64,000 bases of DNA from Auricularia sp. M13. Its lineage: Eukaryota > Basidiomycota > Agaricomycetes > Auriculariales > Auriculariaceae. Below are positions 20,238 to 30,951 of the stretch, piece after piece. How positions within the stretch are numbered: the stretch's first letter is position 1; every line of letters begins with the position of its first letter. The notes under the pieces are model-generated. The model had not been told where the DNA came from, made no database searches, and saw nothing but the letters and a program-made list of their open reading frames with translations. The DNA lies in the NCBI GenBank assembly GCA_037042915.1, contig CM073196.1:682001-746000 (forward strand), in the 5' to 3' direction. A program made the translations under genes and the position numbers.

Positions 20238-22107
20238 TCACGCAGCCAGCTTCCCTGTGAATGCGGAAATTGGAGGCGAGAAGAAATATTCGCCTGCGTA
20301 ATGATGTCAGTTGAAGCACCGGGGACTAGCAGCAGCGCTGTGACTGACCTCCGCGGCTCACGACAAACTCCAAAGGAAGAGTGAGCTGCTTGTGAGTGTC
20401 GTTGGGATCGAGACCGGTGACATTGCGAGCGCCTCCCAAGTTTTGTCCTACGATAGGGTCGTAACCGGGCTGCACATCTTTTCCAAAGACAAAGCCCGGC
20501 GTGTTGGCCCAGGCATTTTGAATGAACTCGAAGCCACCTGCAATATCGGACTGGTATGCCACGAATGCGAGACCACGCTGCTGAGCAGTTGTGCTTGACG
20601 AAGCTTCGTCAGCAGTGACTGCGGGACAGCATTCAGTGTGACCGGCTCGCCGTGAGAGTTTCAGCTGGACGAACCCTCGCTTCCGTACGGAATACTCGAC
20701 CGCATGATGCTGATGTTTGATGCTGCATCGGCGCGCGGACGAGTTTTCCTGCAGGATTTATGAGCATACTAGTACGAGGGAGAGGTCTACACGTACCGAA
20801 TATGAGCGCTGAATGGGCAACGGCTCTGGTCCGATGTGAAATCCAGGCTGGCATGTGTGTAGTTGAAGTTGTTGTTCCTGTCAACGTCGTTCCCGAGAGC
20901 GGGGTCGTCCTGGTCGGGGGACAAGTCGACAGGAGCACCCTGTTTAGTAGAGCGAATGAGGCATTTCAGCAAATGACCTGTACGCAGGGACGCGGGGATC
21001 TCACGCACAGATTTCCAGCGACCAACCATGCGCGCGCCAAGGAGGTCCGCGCGCTCCTGGACAGTCTTTCCTTCGACAGCAGGGGCATTGTCGAGCAGGA
21101 ACTTGTTGAACTCGGGCACAAGCTGCTCCAGCTGGCGGAAGACGAGGAACGAGCCGCCCGTCATCCAGCCATCCGAGGGGCGCACGTTGGAATCTAATTC
21201 GCGATGAATCAGGGTGAATAGCGCGACTGAGATGCAAAGAAACGACAAACCTCCGTCCATTCCGACGAGAATCATACCGGGAGGAACCACGAGCTGTCCG
21301 GGATGCGGGTCGCCGAAGCCGTCGAGAGCAGGCTGAGCGATGCCATCCTTGTAGCCGAACACTAAGGTTCACCATGAGCCCGCTTTCGGGTGAAAAGACA
21401 CAACGAAAGCGGCATACTTTCGTGACCAGCCAGGTCTCCGGGGCGCATTGAAGCATCGAGCGAGTACACCTTGCTCAGCGACGAGCCGAAGGTGCTCTCA
21501 ATGAAGGCGACTTGCTGGTTGATGAGATCGGAGGTGTCGCTCGCGAGGAGCATCACGCCGTGGATACCAGTCCCTTTGAACTCCTGCTGCCATCCGTCCG
21601 ACGTCTCCGCGAGCGTCTGGATGGCCTGGAGCTGGCCGAGGGTGAAGGATGCATCGCCGACGTCATCAAGGACCCCCAGCGCGGTGAGGCCAGACTGGGA
21701 GAACGCGACGTTCAAGAGGACGAGGGGTTGCTGCGTCATGTTCATCATCTGCTCGGCCGAGGTGAGGACTGGCGCGATGTCGTTCGCGAGATGCGTCTTG
21801 AACGTGGCCACATCCTGAATGGCGAAGAAGTAGAACAATTCCTTCGGCTTCTGCATCCCGACGCTGCGAGGAGTCATTGAGACTATGCGTCGCATAGAAA
21901 AGAATAAGTTCGAGCCTACATGATGTCGCCCTGGATGTCATTCACAGGGAACGCGGTGGCTGCGACCTTTTCAGCAGCGGGGACGGGAGGAATACCAGAA
22001 ATGTCTAGAGTCAGTCAGAAGACCGTATAGTGAACGCGAAAAACGCAGCACGGACTCTTCAGCATTGACTGCTTGCGGGTGCCCTTGACGCCTGCAGGAT
22101 TTTCCAT
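20238..22107 (-). CDS. DyP-type dye-decolorizing heme peroxidase
   Basis: Nine exons (complement): 20238-20293, 20349-20618, 20675-20748, 20797-20939, 21009-21193, 21251-21361, 21418-21863, 21920-22004, 22056-22107. They give 473 residues. The family uses heme and H2O2 to oxidise dyes, phenols and lignin-related compounds. Seen: NDIQGDIIVGMQKPKELFYF, HEMFGYKDGIAQP (the GxxDG motif with the distal Asp), ATEN-type segments, FSAHIRKTRPRAD with the proximal His, the MRSSIPYGSE region of the distal Arg, GLAFVAYQSDIAGGFEFIQN, and a typical end GGEYFFSPPISAFTGKLAA. No obvious signal peptide (MENPAGVKGTRKQ), so an intracellular or non-classically exported form is possible. For one intron either CAG 20619 or a GAAG 15 nt on would work. 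A MITE sits directly upstream of the ATG. Confidence 0.93.
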
Positions 22108-22112
22108 GGCCC

Positions 22113-22787
22113 TAAGGCTGCAACTAATTTAATTAATTACTAAGTATAATTAATTAACAGCCTATATAAATATAATTAAAGTACAGACTCGTGTATTTTC
22201 GAGTAATTAGTTATAATTGATTGTATCTACATGTCAACTTTATGAGCGCTCAGATCAACTGAGATGCATCTAGAGAGAGGTGTTCTAGACCTGATCCACA
22301 TTTATAGAGACCTTGCTGCCATGGGAGTGGAGGTCCTTGACGATATGCAAGACTGCCAAGTACCTTACATGTTGCCAGAGTCAATTTCTGAAGTATCCTG
22401 AGGTTGTAATGCATATGGTATCAAGCCATAAGGAGTCCTATTAACCAATCATATACCTGAGGAGCAGGTATGGTATCCCAGTCATCAGTCATGCTTCATC
22501 TTGCATCGTCTTTCCCAATTTGGTAATACTCTCACCCAAAAAGGTTTCTTGCTTCACCCTCACATTGCAGGCATCCCAACACCTCAGGAACCTTGTATGA
22601 TCAGTAGGTATAGTTATAGAAGCATGTATGATGTCGTCATTAGTTGCCTACACCGAGTATAACTTGTCATCAATGGCACTTTATTTGATTCAGATATAAC
22701 TAGTTATAATTAATTAATACTAATTACATACTAAATCTAAATAAAGTACGGCGAGGTGTACTTATATTTAATTTAGTTTCAGCCTTA
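22113..22787. mobile_element. hAT-type MITE, 675 bp, at the DyP start codon
   Basis: The terminal inverted repeats read TAAGGCTGCAACTAATTTAA (left) and TAAGGCTGAAACTAAATTAA (right, reverse complement). The element is flanked by identical 8-bp copies of CATGGCCC at 22105-22112 and 22788-22795. An 8-bp duplication and a TIR beginning TAAGG (YARNG) fit the hAT superfamily. The interior is AT-rich with no transposase frame, so it is non-autonomous. The left duplication contains the reverse complement of the DyP ATG. Confidence 0.85.
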
Positions 22788-22795
22788 CATGGCCC

Positions 22796-24424
22796 TCGGA
22801 GCAGCACGACGCGCGAAAACCGCGTCCACGCCGAGAGCCAGCATGCAAAGGAGTGATGAGGAGTGCATCGTGCTCTGCGCGAGAAGGGGAGGGGGGGATA
22901 GTTTGAAAGCAGGATACGCGATCACATTTTATAGTGAGCAAGGGCGAACGATGTGGACGGTCCTCACGGCGACCAGCATGCCGCAGGGCAACAAGTAAGC
23001 GTGCGCGCTCCGCGAGCCTGGGAACCGCCAGCGAAGCGTGCCGGCAGGAGCGCGCAGCGCCCAGAGGAGTCACAAACGCGACGACCCGTGTTCATATGAG
23101 CCTCCGGCTTCGCTCAATGACTGTGCTGCCACGGAGAAGCCGCGGTTAAAAGTTAGTAGGCGCGAGTTCCAGTAAGGCAGGGCTTTAATTGGTTGTAATG
23201 CTTTCTTTCTTGTTGGCGCAGACCAGAAATAATAGTGAGAAGAAAGCGTGGAAGCCAGTAAACGGTCGCCCACGACAGACATCGAACAGAAGACCACTAA
23301 GATGCGCAGCTGTCATGTTCCAGCAAAGTCGGAGATAGCGCAAGGCAGAGCTAGTCTACCTGAGAGCGACGTCTTAACAGCGACCCCTCTTCCGGCGGTG
23401 CGGGCGGGGTCGCTGTATAGCGTCTACTTCTAAATGGCCGAGCTTACTGATTGGTGCTGTTCCGAAGATCTTCCGCCTTATGACACGCGTGACGACACGC
23501 GTCTTGTTGCGGAGCCGCGTTGTATACTCGAGCAGCCAAGGCTTTACCTCGCAGCCAGAACATTGTTTTCACTATAAGAGATACAGCTCGGATGTACAGC
23601 TACTTTATGGAGCCAGAGCAGTGGCAAGTTGTACAGAACGGTACAATGTGGTTGAAGGTGTGCCTCAAATTACATGACATTATAATACTCTTGTTCAATA
23701 ACTCAAGATTTATTTTAGACTTCTTGGGTGGCAGCATATCTTCATTATATAACATATGAACCCCAGGATGCATGTGTTGGAAGATGCGGAGAAAGCACTG
23801 TGCTCAGGCGCGGAACCAGGCTGAACGGCCCGGCCGGAGCGAGTTACTTTAGGGCCGGTCATGTTGACCAACCGATAAGCCCACCGCGTTAAAACAATGA
23901 CTAAGGCAGAGCGTATACAGATGGACGTGAATGGCGGTCTGGCGACGGGGAAGAGAGTGATACGGACTCGGACGTGGCGGAGAAGAGGTTGAGAGCTGGG
24001 CCGGGTCCGGATCTGACGTGCCAGTTGCCCGTGCAACAGTCTCCGAGGAAGGAACATAATTTGTAGTGACCTTCGACGCTACCACAGCGGTCGACGTTCT
24101 TGCACAACTGAGACCAGTCGTGTTCGTTCTCCCATGATACAGAGTAACCCGAAGTTATAACTTTGGAAGGCGGGCGTTATCAGCGGTGCTGTCCACTCAA
24201 CCCAACCTCAACCTTCAGTGCACGTTGCAAGCACAAAGCGAATCGTATTTCACGTCGGGTGAAAATCTACAACTGCCAAAAGAAAAGAAAAGCAGCATGG
24301 TCAGACTAAAGCGTGTATAAAGCAAGTTTCTTGGAAAGTGGCGTATAGACAGTAGCGCGGCCGAGTCTGGTAGTTGCGCATATACTCGTACTCACTGCTC
24401 ACTGTCCAGCGCCATCAGCACGGG
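22796..24424. other. Intergenic region beyond the MITE
   Basis: It probably begins with the ancestral DyP promoter. Beyond that I see no recognisable gene. Short open frames on both strands lack family signal. Confidence 0.45.
22926..22935 (-). promoter_or_regulatory. Displaced TATA box of the DyP gene (inferred)
   Basis: Minus-strand CTATAAAATG lies about 140 bp upstream of the right copy of the target duplication, and now about 820 bp from the DyP ATG. If this was the original TATA box, the MITE has pushed it away by 675 bp. Confidence 0.4.
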
Positions 24425-27272
24425 TTATTTGAGAGCGCCGTCCTCCTGGACAGGCTTGGCGTCAGCACCATCGTCCTTGGCCTCAGTCTGCGGCTCCTTG
24501 GCGGGCTCGGCGACGTCTCTTGCCTTCGCACCACCGTCAACAGGACCAGCAGGCTTCGCGGCCTCGTCGCCGGCAGCTACAACAGCTTTGGCACCTCCAT
24601 CTTCCTTGTCGCCAGAAGCGGCCTTCAATGCACTGGGGCTGAGGGGCGTACTCTTGAACCTGGCGCCCTTGGCCTGCGGAGCTGCACCAGCCGTCGCCGT
24701 CGCGATGTTCGTCCCGCTCGAAGCAGGGGATGCCGAGCCCATAGCAGCGCCCGCCGCGCGCCTACGGCGCTCTATAAGGCTGAGCAGCCCGGGCGGGCCA
24801 GGACTCGGACTCCTGCCGGGCGCACTCGCGCCGCGGACGCGGTTCATCGGAGGGACAGCAGCGGGAATCTCGTCTGGACTTTGCACGACGACCGTCGGCG
24901 CCTGGGCGGTGTGGTCCTCGGGCACCGTCGGGCTCGCGGGCGCGGAATGCGTCTCGCGTTCCTCCGTCACGAGACCGAGTCCGAGTCCGCCGGCAGCAAC
25001 AGATGGCGGCCTCGGCGCAGGTGCAGGCAGCGGCGGCGAGTCCGCGCCCAGCGCCACGCCGTCCGCAGACGGCAGCGGCGCCGCCTGGTCGCGCGGCGTC
25101 GCCGGCGCGCTCTTCGTGCGCAGGAAGCCGAACGTCGGCAGGCCAGAGAGCATGCCGGGCTTGGGCGCCGGCGCGGCCAGCGCGGGCTGGCTGACTGTGC
25201 CGCTGGTCTGGAGCGGCGCCTGCGCGGGCTTCTTCGCGCCCGGCGCCGCAATCGTCACGGCCTTGTTGCGCGCGACGCGGTGCGCCAGCTCGATCTCGCG
25301 CAGCGCCTCCGGCGGGACGTACTCGGACGCGGGCAGACGCTGGTTTGCGCTCTGGTCGAACTCGTCAAAGATCTCCTCGCCGATGAGCTCTGTGACAGCG
25401 TCAGCGCCTCTGGGATACGGGTCGAGCTGCAAGTGCGCAGACTGACCTTCAAGCACATCTTCCAGCGTGATGATGCCAACGGGGTCGAGGTCGGGTTTGA
25501 AGCCCATAAGGAACTACAGCACAGCGTAAGCACAGGTGGATCGTTGTTCGCAGATTGTTCATACCCTGTTCGCGCCTTCCTTGCCCAGGACAGCGTCAGC
25601 CGGCATGGTCTGCTCGAGCTCCTTGCCCATCGCAGCCCAATAGCTGCTGGTCGGCTTGGGCATCTCCTGCGAGTCCTTGTGCTCCTTGTCCTTCTTGTCC
25701 TTCTTCTCCTTTGCCGGCTGGCCCTTCTCAAGGTCGACCTCGTTGACTTCGGCCGTCCCATTCGCGCCATTCTCCGTCTTCTCATGCTTCGGGCTGCCCT
25801 TGGGCGTCTTCTTCCAGCCCTTCTTCTTGCGGCCATGCGAGCCCGAGCCCGAGCCCTCGTCGTCCGTGGTGTCGCTATCGGTGGTTGAGTCGTCGCCGAG
25901 GCCGATGTTGGTCATAAAGCGGCGGGTGAACGACTGCTTCACGACGGCCTTCACGCTCGCCGCGCGGCCCTTCGGGATGGGGCTGACGATCGCCATGTGC
26001 GAGCGGCCCTCCTGAAAGCGGTCGAGGATGCCGAGCAGCGGCTCATCGTACGGCACGGAGGGCACGGTGTTCAGCGGCACCTGGCGGATGGGCGTCGCGT
26101 CGGCCGGGTCGAGCAGCACGCACTGCTTCACGAGCAGGATGCCAATGATCTTCTTGACGCGGCGCCCGCCGACGACGCCAAAGTCCACCTCGTCGTACAC
26201 GGGGATGCGCGAGTGCCCCGTCTTGCACACAGCCGCGAGGGTCTCGTAATCGAGCTTGGCGTCGATGTGCAGCATGAAGACCTTCTCGATCGGCGTCATG
26301 GCGTCCTTCGCGACCTTCTCCTGCAGGTCGAGCGTGTGCCCGATGATCGTCACCGTGTCTGCCTTGAGGTCTCCGCCGTGCGGCGAGACGGCGCTGTGCA
26401 GCGCGATAAGCTCTTTGAGCTCTGAGCCACTTTATTAGAAACCAATGCCAAATTCGCAGGTTAATGAAGAAACGAACCGCCGCGACGGTAAATAATACCG
26501 TGGTGAGGCCCAAGGATGAGTTCGAGCAGTTTCGCGACCGGCCAGGCGACGGGGAACTATAGGACGATCGTTTTCGTCAGTTGTTTGTTTTATCTGGGCA
26601 CGTCAACTCTGAACTTACAAAAATCCAGGTCAGGACGCGCACAACGGGCGCGCACTTGGCTCCAATGTACAAGCCATAGCGACTGCACAAGGACTGCGGG
26701 ATGATCTCCGAGAAACTGGCAGAAGGTGAGTTCTAAGATTGGCTTGCCGCAGATACGCACATGACTATCATGGCCGTGGATGCGACGACGGCCTGGATGC
26801 CGCCGCCGAGAACATGGTCCGAGATGACGGGCAGCGTCTCATTCACGATCATGTTGGCCAGGAGCAGCGTTACGAGGAGCAGGTGGCCGTTCGAGCGGAT
26901 CGGCTTGATTTTGGCGGCGTATTCCTGCTGCTTCCTGCGTCGAATTTCAGCCTCAGATATATGACATTGAGAGCTACACACGGTGTTCCGGAGATGCTCA
27001 ACACATTCTGTTGTGGCTAATCAGCTCTGTGGCAATAAATGTCGGTGAGAAATACGCACGAGTTGAGTCTCATCCAAAGACATATATCCCAATGTCAAAC
27101 CAGCGAATACGCCAGACAATATGACGAGTATTGGGATGAGGACGGCGAACACGATGAATGTCGAATCGTGCTCTTCGGCCCTCTTTGCGAGGACGTGAGC
27201 TGAGGGGTCAGCGGTCACGGCAGGGTTGTAGTAGACATGGTAGAGGTACGAGAGCGTAGTCCGTATGAGCAT
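24425..27272 (-). CDS. CNNM/Mam3-family metal transporter (DUF21 + CBS pair)
   Basis: Seven exons (complement): 24425-25513, 25565-26421, 26478-26556, 26619-26715, 26761-26934, 26982-27007, 27060-27272. They give 844 residues. DUF21 membrane domain: STFIVFAVLIPILVILSGVF, AGLTLGYMSLDETQL, HLLLVTLLLANMIVNETLPV and FSEIIPQSLCSRYGLYIG. It is followed by the CBS pair (KVAKDAMTPIEKVFML, GHSRIPVYDEV, GILLVKQCVLLD, GRSHMAIVSPI, then GIITLEDVLEGQ after a long insert). Yeast Mam3 acts at the vacuole in metal homeostasis and animal CNNMs move Mg2+. The metal here is inferred. A Lys/Glu-rich insert of about 100 residues splits the CBS region, and the last 300 residues are low-complexity Pro/Ala/Ser. Confidence 0.93.
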
Positions 27273-28173
27273 TCAACAGTCAAGAGCTACGGGCTGTCTG
27301 CGGGGACGATTTATACCTTGGGTGCGGGCCGACGGTGGTTACTGGCAAGAGGGAAAGGGCCAATGACGCGGTTTCTGCCGGCCCTGTCATCACAATCTCG
27401 CCAAGCCGAAGTTATAAATAGCTCCCGCTCAACTGCGATTTCCCGCTCGGGTGCATCTCACAGCCTGCAGACTCCCGACATTAATTGCGCTGCAGCACTA
27501 CGTCTCATATATGATTACTCGCAAAATCCACAGTGAGATGAGCTTGAGGACCTACTAGCGACACTCTGTCCGCAATAAGATAGAAGGCACCTTACGGCTG
27601 CACTCCAACTTCCATGCATTCAGACTCTTCGCCACGTCGGAGTCTTTGCAGCCCTGTGCCTAGACTCTGCATGGTGTAGAGCAAGATACGCCCGCGCGCA
27701 ATCGTCGTTCCTCTGCGTCACTGCAGGCAAACATCGGCCGGCATGCATGATTAGCCACAACCCCACCTCCTCGGCACAAGGAAGCACAAACTGCGAGTGG
27801 CTGTCTTCCAGTCAACATCGTCAAGGGGTCACGCGAGGCGGGTGCTGATAAGTAGACCGTGTGAACATCAAACAAGCTAGACAAGAGCCGATGCACACGG
27901 TATTTCAACCATTTTTATTGCGCCGTCAATTTCTTTAATCTCAAATCGCACTCCAGATACCTTACATGTCATATTATTGGTTCAGTTCCCCATTTATGAG
28001 CATCTCGACGCGTCGGTGATAGCCGACGGCGGAACGTGGTTCTCCCCCGAGAATTTTAATCGCCGACAAAACCTCTTGTCTCGCCTTTTCGTGCCCTCTT
28101 GCCAACCACGCCCAAGGTCTCCCGGCTTGGAAGCAGACAGCGCAGTAACAGGTCTCTCAGCAAGAATCGAATC
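27273..28173. other. Divergent intergenic region
   Basis: Promoter side of the CNNM-like gene (minus) and of the F-box pseudogene (plus). No coding evidence. Confidence 0.5.
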
Positions 28174-30507
28174 ATGCCAGGCTATGGATATTCGTTCGTC
28201 GACGAGCCGGTTTTCACAATCTTGTCGAACTATTTCGACCCAGAATTGTTCTCCAGGCTTCCAGCAGAGATCCTTGGGATTATATTCAAGTGGGCTACTG
28301 CCTGCTGCGAGGAGTCGGACCGAGTCGTCGATGAACAGCGCGCTTTGCAACCATTCAGATGTGCCGCCGTGTGCAAGCAATGGCGATCTGCTGCTCTTGC
28401 GACGCCGTTGCTCTGGACGTACATTGCTGCCCCAAGATCTATCACTGGACCGGATACCGCTGAGCCCTGGCGCTACCGCGCCGAACGATGCACCGCTCTG
28501 TCCGGCTGTCCACTCGACATCAGCGTCGAGATCGGGGTAGACCGTCATTACGGGGATATCCTGGACCTGGTTCTTTTCTAATACTTGCGCTGGAGGTCGC
28601 TAAGCATTTACGCCGGCGTATGGTGCGATGCGCTTGTGGAGCCTGAGGGAGGCCATGCTGGCTTTACGGACACCGACGCCAAGGGGGGGGCGGAAGCAAA
28701 ATGACGGCATGGGGTCGGTAACCTCTGCAAGCTGCAGAGGCTGAGGGTATCCATCCTATATCCGCGGATATACTTCCTATGACCGCGGATATACTTCCGC
28801 GTGTTCCGCTTTTGATAGATCCGATCAGCGCTGTCGGAGAGAGCAAGTGTTATTGTGGCCAGTCCAAACCGAAGGGACCGGGAGTTCCCGATCCCCATTG
28901 TAGACAACCCTCCGGAACAGTGAATCGTGGATTGCGCCACCAGTTCCCAGCCAAACGCTCCCATTTCTACGTCAAACTGCTTCCTTTATTTTTCGGATTC
29001 AGAATATGAAGAAATTCTAGAGTCTGTAAACCCAATCTCTAAGCCGTTGCCCGTCCGGATGAGAGCTGAGAATGGCATTCTGAGGCTCCAAACTAATAGG
29101 AAAGACACATGTACATGTCATATCATATTCGGAGTGCTTATATTGACGAAATTGCGCCTTTCGAGAGTTTTGGTGCGTGGGTGAGAGTTGGCCGGCAGAC
29201 TTGATTCGGCCATAGAATTCCGAGGACGCGTCGGGGTGAGGTTTTGGGACCTAGAATAGATAGGCCATGCAGATACAAGCAATTCTAGGTATATATGAGG
29301 ACGGAAACTCAAGCGTGGGACTTATTATAAGATGCGGGAGACCCGTCTGCAGGAAGTTGCCAAAACCGTTTACATCCGATTGAATGGCGTTTGGAGTGGC
29401 CAGTTATTGTCAAGTTACTGCTTAGTTGCTGCACATTTGCTGCACACAGAGAGCCTCAAAACTTCATGAAGTGTTGCATTACAGCTCTCAGTCAATATCA
29501 GCATGCAAACATGTAGTCCACTGGGTCTACAACGCACCGGACCGGCCTCCGGCTCCGCCGGAGCCTGGGGTCGGCAACCTCTGCAGCGCAAGCTCGGAGG
29601 ACCCATCCATAGTAACGTGATGTACCGGATTTTGCCGGCTGCCCCCCCTTGACCGACGCCATTGCTAGAGAAAATCGTAATCGTCTTTTCAAGGCACCAT
29701 GAATACGACTTCCCTAATGACTCTGCTAACTACCTACCGCATGCTCCCAGATTGCGCCATGCGCATTTCGAAAAGGTGCCTATCGCGTTCGACCCGCACC
29801 GCCCGGATCTGCTCCCGGCGAGCATCGTCCACATAAATCATCACCCCCCGCGGATTGGCCAGGCTGCGCAGTGACCTCGCATCCTTCGCGTCGATAGAAG
29901 TCCTTACGCTGTACTGGGACGGCGTTCTGAGCGAAGAGGACGATCACCTCCCCATTCCTATTCCGAGCCTGAAGACCCTCGTCGTCCAGAAGTCGCCGGA
30001 ATGGACAGCAGAGAGCTGCGGCTGGGGCTCAGGCCCCGAAGCGCTTTTCCTTGCCCCGATCATAGATCTCCTGCAAGTGCCGAACTTGGCCGAACTTCGG
30101 GTCGACGTCGAGTACCTGCCTGACATGGAGAGCTTTATCGTCGGGCGATGCGCGCAGACGCTCCGGTCTCTCCGACTCAACCACGGCACCCTCGAAGCCA
30201 GCAGCGCACTCACGCTATCCTCCTGCACAATGCTCGTAGAGCTCTCCTGAGGACTGCAAGTTCTCGCCCGAATTCCTGGATGCGCTGCGCCAGTGCGCAA
30301 GTTGGCCGCATTTGCAGCGCGTTGTGTTGCGAGATTTGTGGGTATGCCAACTTCGACAACTGCTGCTGTTGCTTTGCGAGCGCTATCCAGCCGATGACCC
30401 GGATCGCGAGCCTCCCGTGCTCGAACTCGAATGGTTCGATGAGGAGTTGGACGGATGCTACACGCCCGCGTCACTTGCATCCTTCCTCGACGAATACGAA
30501 GAATGAG
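28174..30507 (+). pseudogene. F-box/LRR gene, interrupted by a transposon
   Basis: The start MPGYGYSFVDEPVF is followed by an F-box (FSRLPAEILGIIFKWATACC, then FRCAAVCKQWRSAALATPLL). The frame meets a TAA after DILDLVLF at about 28580, though homologous sequence (YLRWRSLSIYAGVWCDALV) continues in the same frame. At 28680 a hAT-type element interrupts it. The remainder resumes at about 29652 with IVIVFSRHHEYDF-like DNA and LRR-like segments (LASFASIEVLTLYWDGVL, FLAPIIDLLQVPNLAELRV, CAQTLRSLRLNHGTLE). It ends near SLASFLDEYEE at 30506. At least one stop, one insertion and frame changes make it non-functional. A duplicate of the segment after the insertion lies at 49487-49977. Confidence 0.7.
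28680..29651. mobile_element. hAT-type non-autonomous element, 972 bp
   Basis: The 8-bp target duplication ACCGACGC lies at 28672-28679 and 29652-29659. The ends read CAAGGGGGGGGCGGAAGCAA (left) and CAAGGGGGGGCAGCCGGCAA (right, reverse complement), imperfect TIRs of about 27 bp that begin with the YARNG pattern. The paralogous copy at about 49487 has the uninterrupted site, showing precise insertion. No transposase frame is seen. Inside lie a direct 23-bp duplication (about 28761-28805) and a repeated GGGGTCGGYAACCTCTGCA near both ends. Confidence 0.75.
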
Positions 30508-30951
30508 GGCGTGGTCACCGAACCAAAACATTGATGCATGCTGTAAACGCGAAGCCGTCCACTTTGGAGTACTGTAATAGCTGTCCGGACTGTATGGGTA
30601 CCAGTTCTTCTCTCGGCCGAGTCTCCGCTGAGACAAGCGCAATTTGTGCTCAATCGCTGGTACATGAATCTCATAACGGGGATCGCATTACTCTCATGCA
30701 TATCAAACCTCCTTTATCGACCCAAACCTGCATTATGCAAGGAATGAATGGTCGGGCACAGACAGGGCACGCTTTCAGAGTCCGCCATTCCGTCTTTCTG
30801 TTCCGCGTGATGACTTGTTAGACAAGCTTGATATCGCCCGAGGATATAACAAACCATTGAAGTTCAGTCATTCGAAAAGATACACCACCGGCGTACTGTG
30901 CACTGGTACCACTGGGTTGCCTGTCAGGTGCAGTACTGACTGTAGCTGGCC
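30508..30951. other. Intergenic region
   Basis: Between the F-box pseudogene and the kinase-like gene. Nothing recognisable. Confidence 0.5.

Noticed and set aside
22113-22787. AT-rich stretch as a mitochondrial insertion or centromere-like DNA
   Set aside because: Inverted ends and a precise 8-bp duplication show it is a transposable element. The same reasoning applies to 33056-33611.
22768-23073. Small minus-strand gene upstream of the MITE
   Set aside because: The frame crosses the MITE boundary and has no protein-like signal. It is more likely displaced promoter DNA.
24374-25888. 504-codon plus-strand open frame
   Set aside because: It opens with a low-complexity Arg/Ala frame antisense to the Pro/Ala-rich tail of the CNNM-like gene.
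28680-29651. Segment as an intron or LRR exon of the F-box gene
   Set aside because: It has an 8-bp duplication and inverted ends, and it is absent from the duplicated copy near 49487.
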